This document shows, in pieces, positions 1 to 5,200 of a stretch of 6,993 nucleotides of DNA. The DNA is taken from NCBI GenBank assembly GCA_013695075.1, contig JACDBE010000017.1:1-6993 (forward strand), in the 5' to 3' direction. The notes below the pieces were generated by a model that was given only the letters and a program-made list of their open reading frames with translations, was not told the origin of the DNA and made no database searches. A program made the translations under genes and the position numbers. This DNA is from Acidimicrobiia bacterium (GTDB lineage Bacteria; Actinomycetota; Acidimicrobiia; Spongiisociales; UBA5794). Numbering within the stretch: position 1 is the stretch's first letter; the number at the start of each line of letters is the position of its first letter.

Positions 1-202
1 CGCTGCCCCCTGCCGGCAACGCCGCCCGTGCCGCCGCGTCCGACGGCGTGTCCTCGACACGGGCGACGGCGTCATCCGCCTGCTTGGCGAAGATGGCGGT
101 GGGGAAGCCCCACGGCGACTCCGGTGCCGCCGCCAGGATCTCCGGCGGGATCACCCACCCCTGCAGCCCCGACTGCCACCGGTTCAGGGCGTCAGCCACC
201 AC
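1..202 (-). CDS. Probable class I SAM-dependent methyltransferase, N-terminal fragment (cut by window edge)
   Basis: Reading leftwards from a GTG at 202, the frame stays open to the edge and encodes about 67 residues beginning MVADALNRWQSGLQGW, followed by IPPEILAAAPESPWGFP near residues 18-34 and ending ...LPAGGS. From memory, this N-terminal pattern (IPPEIL, APESPWGFP, then a Leu-Pro-x-Gly-Gly stretch leading into motif I, the glycine-rich SAM-binding loop) resembles a family of actinobacterial methyltransferases. Motif I itself would lie just beyond the edge, so the catalytic core is not visible and the substrate cannot be named. The start is chosen for a GAGGG Shine-Dalgarno at 211-215, 8 nt ahead of GTG 202; a second in-frame GTG at 199 is possible. 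It lies 37 bp downstream of the DsbA-like gene on the same strand and is probably cotranscribed with it. Coding on this strand reads as protein, whereas the other strand gives Pro/Arg-rich low-complexity sequence. Confidence 0.6.
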   Translation of the reverse strand, partial: MVADALNRWQSGLQGWVIPPEILAAAPESPWGFPTAIFAKQADDAVARVEDTPSDAAARAALPAGGS

Positions 203-239
203 CTGACCCGCCCTCGGTGACGTCGTCGGCAGGAAGCAC

Positions 240-899
240 TCAGCGTGCCGTTTCGGCGAGACGGCCCCGCAGCCTGGGAAGCAGCCCCACAAACGTGTCG
301 ATGTCCTGGGCGCCGGGGATACCGAACGTGCCCTCCACCACGAAGGTAGGCACGGCGTTGATCCCCAGCGTCGCCGCCTGCGCCTCCGCATCCCGAACGT
401 CGACGGCGTGGCGATCGGTGGCCAACACGTCACCGGCGGCGGCGCCATCGAGACCGGTGTCGGCGGCCAGCCCGGCGAGCACCTCGTGATCGGAAACATC
501 GGCGCCCTCGGCGAAGTAGGCCCGCATCATCCGCTCCTTCAGGCTGCGCTGCTGGCGCTGCCCGTGCTCGGTGAGGGCCCAGGTGAGCAGCCGGTGGGCG
601 TCGAAGGTGTTGACCCTGATCACCCGGTCCCAGTCGAACGTCAACCCCACCCCGGCACCCGCCTCGGACACCCGACCCTCGATGGCCTCCACGGTGGCGG
701 CGCTGCCGAACTTTGCCCGCAGGTACTCGGCGATGGGTCGACCTCCCGCCGCCAGCGAAGGGTCCAGCTCGAAGGGGCGGTAGGTGACGGTTGCGTCCGT
801 GTCATTCCAGCCGAGCAGGTCGACGGCTGTCTCGAAGCGGGCCTTGCCCACCCAGCACCACGGGCACACCACATCCGACCAGATCTCGATCTGCACCAT
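240..899 (-). CDS. DsbA family (FrnE-like) thiol-disulfide oxidoreductase
   Basis: This 219-residue protein has a thioredoxin fold with the active-site CPWC at residues 12-15, inside the typical FrnE-like opening (EIWSDVVCPWCWVGKARFE). The helical insertion follows (about 55-175), with the family-typical FDAHRLLTWA around 99-108. The C-terminal half of the fold carries the cis-proline loop at VPTF (Pro184) and the GIPGAQ segment (193-198). There is no signal peptide or transmembrane stretch, so it should act in the cytoplasm, unlike periplasmic DsbA. The length fits the FrnE/YwbO group (roughly 210-240). Such proteins catalyse dithiol/disulfide exchange or isomerisation; the physiological partner is unknown. 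No clear Shine-Dalgarno precedes ATG 899, so the mRNA may be leaderless or have a weak site. It heads a minus-strand pair with the methyltransferase-like gene and is divergent from the nucleoside transport locus. I see no functional link between the two. Confidence 0.9.
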   Translation of the reverse strand: MVQIEIWSDVVCPWCWVGKARFETAVDLLGWNDTDATVTYRPFELDPSLAAGGRPIAEYLRAKFGSAATVEAIEGRVSEAGAGVGLTFDWDRVIRVNTFDAHRLLTWALTEHGQRQQRSLKERMMRAYFAEGADVSDHEVLAGLAADTGLDGAAAGDVLATDRHAVDVRDAEAQAATLGINAVPTFVVEGTFGIPGAQDIDTFVGLLPRLRGRLAETAR

Positions 900-1098
900 G
901 CCGAGGCTAGATGATGCGGCTGGGCTGGAAACCAGGCCCTGCCGGTTGGGTCAGGTGTCGGATCCGGTTGAACAGGGTGTGCCGATCGACGTCTCGGATC
1001 GCCATACCCCTGGAGTCCAACATCACGTCGTCGGAGCGAACCCCCCGTGCTGTGCCCTGAACCGCGAAGGTTATCGGCGCGGGTTGACGGCGGCTGGG

Positions 1099-1104
1099 TA
1101 CACT
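1099..1104 (+). promoter_or_regulatory. Candidate -10 box (TACACT) for the nucleoside transport operon
   Basis: TACACT fits the actinobacterial TAnnnT -10 pattern and lies about 100 bp upstream of the lipoprotein start, which would give a leader of roughly 90 nt. A TTGACG at 1084-1089 looks like a -35 box but is only 9 bp away, too close to serve this -10 for a housekeeping sigma factor. No good -35 is present at 17 bp. The call rests on the hexamer and its location only. Confidence 0.3.
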
Positions 1105-1115
1105 GCCGCCGGCCT

Positions 1116-1167
1116 CCCCGGACCGGGGGCTCCATGGGGCTGCGTTTCGCACCGCGAGCGCTGTCCC
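1116..1167 (+). promoter_or_regulatory. Potential structured leader of the lipoprotein mRNA (two hairpins)
   Basis: The first potential hairpin pairs CCCCG (1116-1120) with CGGGG (1124-1128) around a 3-nt loop. The second pairs 1136-1144 (GGGGCTGCG) with 1159-1167 (CGCTGTCCC): eight pairs, including one G-U, with one U-U mismatch. It is capped by an inner stem TCGC (1147-1150) with GCGA (1154-1157). Neither is followed by a T tract, so they do not look like terminators. It matches no riboswitch class that I recognise. GC-rich DNA forms hairpins readily, so function is unproven. Confidence 0.3.
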
Positions 1168-1192
1168 TAGACCCAATGTGCAATCAAACAGT

Positions 1193-1210
1193 GGAGGATC
1201 TCTTGAGATC
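1193..1210 (+). promoter_or_regulatory. Ribosome binding site and start-codon dyad of the BMP lipoprotein gene
   Basis: GGAGG at 1193-1197 is followed 5 nt later by TTG at 1203. The next in-frame ATG (1215) is 17 nt away, too far for this site, so TTG 1203 is preferred. A perfect inverted repeat, GATCTC at 1197-1202 and GAGATC at 1205-1210 with TT between, overlaps the last base of the Shine-Dalgarno and the start codon. As RNA it would give a 5-bp stem with a CTTG loop that contains most of the start codon. As DNA it could be an operator. Confidence 0.5.
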
Positions 1211-2396
1211 ACGAATGAAGCTGGTCGCCATGGCCGGCGCCCTGCTGCTGGTACTAGCCGCCTGTGGTGGCGATGACGACGACACCGCCACCACGCTCGA
1301 CGGCGGCGCCGGCACCACAGCGGCGCCGACCGACACCACCGAGCCGATGGTCGACACGACCGAGGCGATGGTCGACACCACCGCAGCCGCCCCCGGCACC
1401 ACCACCGCTTCCGGGGACATGACCCCGGTGGCGGCGTGTCTGGTGACCGACCTGGCCGGGGTCGACGACCGCAGCTTCAACGCCGCCGCCTGGCAGGGCG
1501 TCCAGGACGCCGTCGCCGCCGGAGCGGTCGCTGCAGACCCGATCCTGCTCGAGTCCGACGACGCCACCGACTACCAGCCCAACATCGACCAGTGTTTGGC
1601 CCAGGGGGCCGAGCACATCGTGACGGTGGGCTTCGAGCTCGGTGAGGCCACGGCCACCAACGCCGCCGCCAACCCCGAGGTGAACTTCACCATCGTCGAC
1701 TTCGGCTACGACCCCGACATCGCCAACGTGCGCGAGCTGGTGTACCAGACCGACGAAGCCGCCTTCGCCGCCGGTTACCTGGCTGCCGGCGTTTCCCAGA
1801 CGGGGATCATCGGCACCTATGGCGGTCTCAACATCCCCACCGTGTCCATCTTCATGGATGGCCTGGCCCGGGGTGTTGCCCACTACAACGAGACCAACGG
1901 CACCGACGTTGCGGTCGTCGGGTGGGACGTCGAAGCCCAGGACGGCAGCTTCACCGGCACCTTCGACCCGGGTGACCCGGCGGTGCGATCGCTGTGCGAG
2001 AGCATCCTCGACGAGGGCGCCGACATCATGCTGCCGGTGGGTGGGGCCATCAACCTGCCCTGCGGCACCGCCATCCAGGACCGGGGTCTCGACGCCGCCC
2101 TCATCGGTGTCGACCAGGATGCCTTTGACGCCATGCCCACCGAGTTCCAGGACCTGTGGCTGGTCACCATCGAGAAGGGGATCGCCATCCAGGTGATGCG
2201 ATCCCTCCAGGACCACGCCACCGGAGCGTGGACCCCCGGTGGGGTGGTGGGCACCCTGGCCAACGAGGCCGTCGGTCTCTCCGAGTACCACGCCTGGGCC
2301 GACCGGGTGCCGGACGACCTGGCGGCTGCGGTGGATCAGATCCTGGCCGACATCACCGCCGGGACCATCGACGCCAGCAACGTGCCCGTCGGCTGA
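1203..2396 (+). CDS. BMP/PnrA-family nucleoside-binding lipoprotein of an ABC importer
   Basis: This 397-residue protein is the extracytoplasmic substrate-binding component of the nucleoside ABC transporter encoded downstream. From TTG 1203 it begins with a basic n-region (RSRMK), a hydrophobic core and a lipobox LAAC with the lipidated cysteine at residue 21. A Gly/Asp/Thr-rich linker (about 22-75) follows, with heptad repeats of the DTTEAMV type. The BMP domain (about 76-395) shows family signatures: DLAGVDDRSFN (83-93), HIVTVGFELG (138-147), FTIVDF (162-167), IGTYGGLNIPTVSIFMDG (203-220), DIMLPVGG (about 274-281) and a GVDQDAF segment near 302-308. In the family, the DD-S-FN segment and later Asp residues line the ligand cleft. 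Treponema PnrA and the Lactococcus BmpA bind nucleosides rather than sugars, so that is the inferred ligand, supported by the neighbouring deoD. The start could instead be ATG 1215, which also keeps a complete signal peptide. It is separated from the ATPase gene by a terminator-like hairpin. Confidence 0.93.
   Translation: MRSRMKLVAMAGALLLVLAACGGDDDDTATTLDGGAGTTAAPTDTTEPMVDTTEAMVDTTAAAPGTTTASGDMTPVAACLVTDLAGVDDRSFNAAAWQGVQDAVAAGAVAADPILLESDDATDYQPNIDQCLAQGAEHIVTVGFELGEATATNAAANPEVNFTIVDFGYDPDIANVRELVYQTDEAAFAAGYLAAGVSQTGIIGTYGGLNIPTVSIFMDGLARGVAHYNETNGTDVAVVGWDVEAQDGSFTGTFDPGDPAVRSLCESILDEGADIMLPVGGAINLPCGTAIQDRGLDAALIGVDQDAFDAMPTEFQDLWLVTIEKGIAIQVMRSLQDHATGAWTPGGVVGTLANEAVGLSEYHAWADRVPDDLAAAVDQILADITAGTIDASNVPVG
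1332..1388 (+). repeat. Imperfect 21-bp tandem repeat encoding a DTTE-type heptad linker
   Basis: Two 21-bp units (1332-1352 and 1353-1373) differ at only two positions, and a partial third unit follows (1374-1388). In frame they encode DTTEPMV, DTTEAMV and DTTAA. The repeat lies in the disordered linker between the lipidated cysteine and the BMP domain, where repeat-number changes would alter tether length without a frameshift. Confidence 0.8.
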
Positions 2397-2416
2397 GCCC
2401 CTCCGCCACGTGACAG

Positions 2417-2447
2417 AAAGCCCCCGGTGCCCGGCACCGGGGGCTTT
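2417..2447 (+). terminator. Intrinsic terminator-like hairpin between the binding-protein and ATPase genes
   Basis: AAAGCCCCCGGTG (2417-2429) pairs perfectly with CACCGGGGGCTTT (2435-2447) around a CCCGG centre: a 13-bp stem, mostly G-C, that can close further. The 3' arm ends in TTT, followed by the pyrimidine-rich CCTCTTCT. It begins 20 bp after the lipoprotein stop codon and ends 45 bp before the ATPase start. Its place inside an otherwise cotranscribed transport locus suggests partial termination that favours the binding protein; the 3' end of its mRNA would also be protected from decay. Confidence 0.8.
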
Positions 2448-2454
2448 CCTCTTC

Positions 2455-2460
2455 TACAGT
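2455..2460 (+). promoter_or_regulatory. Weak candidate internal -10 box (TACAGT) ahead of the ATPase gene
   Basis: TACAGT fits TAnnnT and lies just after the terminator-like hairpin, 32 bp ahead of the ATPase start codon. No -35 box is recognisable; the expected position falls within the hairpin. If active, it would let the membrane components be transcribed separately from the binding protein. It may be a chance match. Confidence 0.2.
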
Positions 2461-2492
2461 GCTGGGCCATTGGCGGCGGGTGAGGAGGGCTG

Positions 2493-3995
2493 GTGGCGCT
2501 GGAATTGCGCGGTATCACCAAGAGATTCCCCGGGGTGCTCGCCAACGACGATGTCTCCCTGGCGGTGGGTTCGGGGGAAGTGCTCGCCCTCCTCGGCGAG
2601 AACGGGGCCGGCAAGACCACCCTGATGAACATCCTCTACGGGCTGTACCGGCCAGACGAGGGGTCGGTGGTGGTCGACGACCGGGAACTGGATCTGGCCT
2701 CGTCCCGGGACGCCATCGCCGCCGGCATCGGGATGGTGCACCAGCACTTCATGCTGGTGCCGGTGTTCACCGTGGCCGAGAACGTGATCCTCGGCCAGGA
2801 GCCGTCCGGCCCGCTTGGCGTGATCAAGAAGGATGCCGCCCGGGCGACGGTGCGGGACATCTCGGAGCGCTACCGCCTCCATGTCGACCCCGATGCGGTC
2901 ATCGAGGACCTGCCGGTGGGGGTGCAGCAGCGTGTGGAGATCGTCAAGGTGCTCAACCGGGAGGCTCGCTACGTCATCTTCGACGAGCCCACGGCCGTGC
3001 TCACCCCCCAGGAGGTGGAGGAGTTCTTCGCCATCGTGCGCGGGCTCCAGGCGGACGGCAAGGGCATCATCTTCATCACCCACAAGCTGGGGGAAGCGCT
3101 GGAGGTGGCGGATCGGGTGGCGGTGATGCGAGCCGGCCGCAAGGTGGCCGAGGTCACCCCCGGCGAAACCAGCGAAGCGCATCTGGCCGAGCTGATGGTG
3201 GGTCGACCGGTGGAGCTGGTGGTACCCAAGGACACGTCCCATCCCGGCGCCACCGTGCTCCAGGTGCAAGACCTGGTGGTGCGCGACGACCGTGGCCACC
3301 GGGCGGTGAACGGGGTCACCTTCGAGGTGCGCACCGGCGAGATCGTTGGTGTTGCCGGGGTCCAGGGCAACGGACAGACCGAGCTCATCGAGGCCATCAT
3401 GGGCCTGCGACCGTCGCTGGCCGGTAACGTCGTCCTCGACGGCACCGACGTCACCGACTACAACCCTCGCCAGCTGCACGAGGCCCGGGTGTCCCACATC
3501 CCGGAGGATCGCCAGGAGAGCGGGCTGGTCCTCGGGTTCACCGTTGCCGAGAACATGGTGCTCAACTGCTATTACGAGGAGCCGTTCTCCCGGGTGCTGG
3601 TGATGGACTGGGACGCCACCAACGAGGCCGCCCAACGCCTGGTGAAACAGTACGACGTGCGCACCCCCGGCATCGAGGTGCCGGTGTCCAACCTGTCGGG
3701 GGGCAACCAGCAGAAGGTGATCGTGGCCCGGGAGTTCGACCGCGACGTCCGCCTGGTCATCGCCTCGCAACCGACACGGGGCATCGACGTCGGCTCCATC
3801 GAGTACATCCACGGCCAGATCGTGGCCAAGCGAGACGCCGGGGCGGCGGTGCTGGTGGTGTCCTCCGAGCTCGACGAGGTCACCGCCCTCGCCGACCGCA
3901 TCCTCGTGCTCTACCACGGCAAGATCGCCGGCGAGTTCCCCCCCGATGCCGACATCACCGAGATCGGCCTGGCCATGCTGGGGTCGGGGCGATGA
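2493..3995 (+). CDS. Nucleoside ABC transporter ATPase with two nucleotide-binding domains (NupA/YufO/RnsB type)
   Basis: This 500-residue cytoplasmic subunit energises nucleoside import. The first domain (about 1-245) is canonical: Walker A GENGAGKTT (35-43, Lys41), Q-loop Gln84 in HQHFMLVPVFTVAEN, signature LPVGVQQRVEI (140-150), Walker B VIFDEPTAVLTPQE (Asp164, Glu165) and switch His197. The second (about 255-500) is degenerate: its Walker A reads GVQGNGQT (289-296) with Gln in place of Lys, Walker B reads LVIASQPTRG with Gln426 instead of the catalytic Glu, and the switch position is SS (457-458) instead of His. It keeps a full LSGGNQQK signature (401-408). Such asymmetry is normal in this family and in the related sugar ATPases RbsA and MglA, where usually one composite site hydrolyses ATP. 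The length agrees with the family (about 500-520). GTG 2493 follows GGAGG at 2484-2488 with a short 4-nt gap. The stop overlaps the next start (ATGA). Confidence 0.94.
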   Translation: MALELRGITKRFPGVLANDDVSLAVGSGEVLALLGENGAGKTTLMNILYGLYRPDEGSVVVDDRELDLASSRDAIAAGIGMVHQHFMLVPVFTVAENVILGQEPSGPLGVIKKDAARATVRDISERYRLHVDPDAVIEDLPVGVQQRVEIVKVLNREARYVIFDEPTAVLTPQEVEEFFAIVRGLQADGKGIIFITHKLGEALEVADRVAVMRAGRKVAEVTPGETSEAHLAELMVGRPVELVVPKDTSHPGATVLQVQDLVVRDDRGHRAVNGVTFEVRTGEIVGVAGVQGNGQTELIEAIMGLRPSLAGNVVLDGTDVTDYNPRQLHEARVSHIPEDRQESGLVLGFTVAENMVLNCYYEEPFSRVLVMDWDATNEAAQRLVKQYDVRTPGIEVPVSNLSGGNQQKVIVAREFDRDVRLVIASQPTRGIDVGSIEYIHGQIVAKRDAGAAVLVVSSELDEVTALADRILVLYHGKIAGEFPPDADITEIGLAMLGSGR

Positions 3996-5200
3996 CGACG
4001 ACGCCCACCAAACCCGAGCCGCTGCCGCCTCCGCCGGCGCCGTCGACGCTGGACACGGTGACCGGGGCGGGCACCTCGCTGCTCCGCTCCCTGGCGATGC
4101 CGGCGCTGGCGTTCGTCACCGCCCTCATCATCGGGGCGTTCATCATCGCCCTCAGCAATGTCGACCTGCTCCCCCAGCTGTTCAGCGACCCCGGGTCCAC
4201 GCTGGCGGCGATGGGTAGGGAGGTGTGGACCGCCTACCGGGCGCTGGCCCGAGGCGCCGTCGGATCGGTGTACGCCATCTCCGAGACGCTGTTCGCCACC
4301 ACCCCCCTGATCCTGGCCAGCCTGGGCGTCGCCATCGGCTTCCGCGCCGGGCTGTTCAACATCGGCGCCCAGGGCCAGATGCTGGTCGGCGGGATGTGCA
4401 CCGCCTGGGTTGGCATCTACGCCAACCTGCCGGGGCCGCTGCACGTCATCGTGGCGCTGCTCGCCGGTGTCGTCGGCGGCATGGTGTGGGGAGGGATCCC
4501 CGGGCTGCTCAAGGCGCGCACCGGGGCCCACGAGGTCATCACCACCATCATGTTCAACTTCATCGCCCTGTACCTGGTGCAGTGGCTGCTGAGCATCCCG
4601 CTGTTCCAGGAGGCGGGCCGCAACAACCCGGTGTCCGAGCCGCTGCGGCCCAGCGCCCATTTGCCCTCGCTGTTCGGCTCCTCGTATCGGGTCACCATCG
4701 GGATCCTCATCGCCGTCGCCGCCGTGTTCGCGGTGCGCTGGTTGCTGTTCCAGTCATCGCTCGGCTTCGAGTTCCGGGTGCTGGGACTCAACCCGGAGGC
4801 GGGGCGGTATGCCGGGATGAGCGTCGGTGGTCTGATGACCCTGGCCCTGGCGCTGGCCGGCGGGCTGGCCGGGATCGCCGGGGCCAACCAGATCATGGGG
4901 CTGGCACCCTTCAAGGCGACCACCAGCCTGGCGGGCTCGGTGGGGTTCGACGCCATCACCGTGGCGCTGCTGGGACGCTCCCACCCGGTGGGGGTGCTGT
5001 GGGCGGCGCTGCTGTTCGGGGCGCTCAAGGCCGGGGGTAGGGAGATGCAGGGAGCCGCCCAGATCCCGCTCGACCTGGTGGTTGTACTCCAGGCGCTGAT
5101 CGTGGTCTTCGTCGCCGCCCCGGCGCTGGTGCGGGCCATCTACCGCATGAAGGGCGTCGCCGAACGACCCACCCAGCTGACCAAGGGATGGGGAGCATGA
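3992..5200 (+). CDS. Nucleoside ABC transporter permease 1 (NupB/YufP/RnsC type, BPD_transp_2)
   Basis: This 402-residue integral membrane protein is one half of the translocation channel. A Pro-rich cytoplasmic tail (about 1-30) precedes a first membrane helix near 35-55 and an extracellular stretch (about 56-95). A core of hydrophobic segments follows, near 100-116, 128-146, 150-172, 184-203, 234-254, 277-298, 322-347 and 362-386. Family motifs are FRAGLFNIGAQGQM (117-130), ARTGAHEVITTIMFN (175-189), LGLNPEAGRYAGMS (264-277) and GFDAITVALLGRSHPVG (318-334). The GLNPEA segment is in the cytoplasmic loop expected to dock on the ATPase. ATG 3992 overlaps the ATPase stop as ATGA; only a weak purine stretch lies upstream, so translation probably depends on coupling. 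The long first periplasmic region and the following GAQGQ segment are typical of the larger of the two permeases in these systems. Purine versus broad nucleoside specificity cannot be read from this subunit. Confidence 0.92.
   Translation: MTTTPTKPEPLPPPPAPSTLDTVTGAGTSLLRSLAMPALAFVTALIIGAFIIALSNVDLLPQLFSDPGSTLAAMGREVWTAYRALARGAVGSVYAISETLFATTPLILASLGVAIGFRAGLFNIGAQGQMLVGGMCTAWVGIYANLPGPLHVIVALLAGVVGGMVWGGIPGLLKARTGAHEVITTIMFNFIALYLVQWLLSIPLFQEAGRNNPVSEPLRPSAHLPSLFGSSYRVTIGILIAVAAVFAVRWLLFQSSLGFEFRVLGLNPEAGRYAGMSVGGLMTLALALAGGLAGIAGANQIMGLAPFKATTSLAGSVGFDAITVALLGRSHPVGVLWAALLFGALKAGGREMQGAAQIPLDLVVVLQALIVVFVAAPALVRAIYRMKGVAERPTQLTKGWGA

Larger units (their letters stand above)
900..1202. other. 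Divergent intergenic region, no supported gene
   Basis: About 300 bp separate the minus-strand dsbA-like gene from the plus-strand lipoprotein gene. Open frames exist on both strands, as expected in GC-rich DNA. None has a recognisable protein, a convincing ribosome binding site and an independent start. The left part (900-1080) shows nothing I can interpret. The right part holds a candidate -10 box (1099-1104), two potential hairpins (1116-1128 and 1136-1167), and the ribosome binding site of the lipoprotein gene (1193-1197). Promoters for both directions should lie here. Confidence 0.7.

Noticed and set aside
28..489. 153-codon plus-strand frame
   Set aside because: Pro/Arg/Ser/Thr-rich with no domain, and antisense to the clear DsbA-like gene and the methyltransferase-like start; a shadow of GC-rich coding.
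1084..1104. TTGACG and TACACT as a complete promoter
   Set aside because: The spacer is only 9 bp, far below the 16-18 bp needed; only the -10 hexamer is kept, at low confidence.
1047..1202. N-terminal extension of the lipoprotein gene to an upstream start
   Set aside because: It would put about 52 non-conserved residues before a clear signal peptide and lipobox; GGAGG at 1193-1197 supports TTG 1203.
1099..1202. Purine riboswitch in the operon leader
   Set aside because: The leader is GC-rich and lacks the conserved A/U-rich junction and loop-loop elements of purine riboswitches.
907..1212. 101-codon minus-strand frame ending 7 nt before the dsbA-like start
   Set aside because: No family resemblance, no ribosome binding site, and it overlaps the leader and start of the lipoprotein gene; shorter versions are no better.
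2454..3917. 487-codon minus-strand frame opposite the ATPase gene
   Set aside because: His/Asp/Gly/Val-rich low-complexity product with no recognisable domain; the plus strand encodes a textbook ABC ATPase. Long antisense frames are expected at this GC content.
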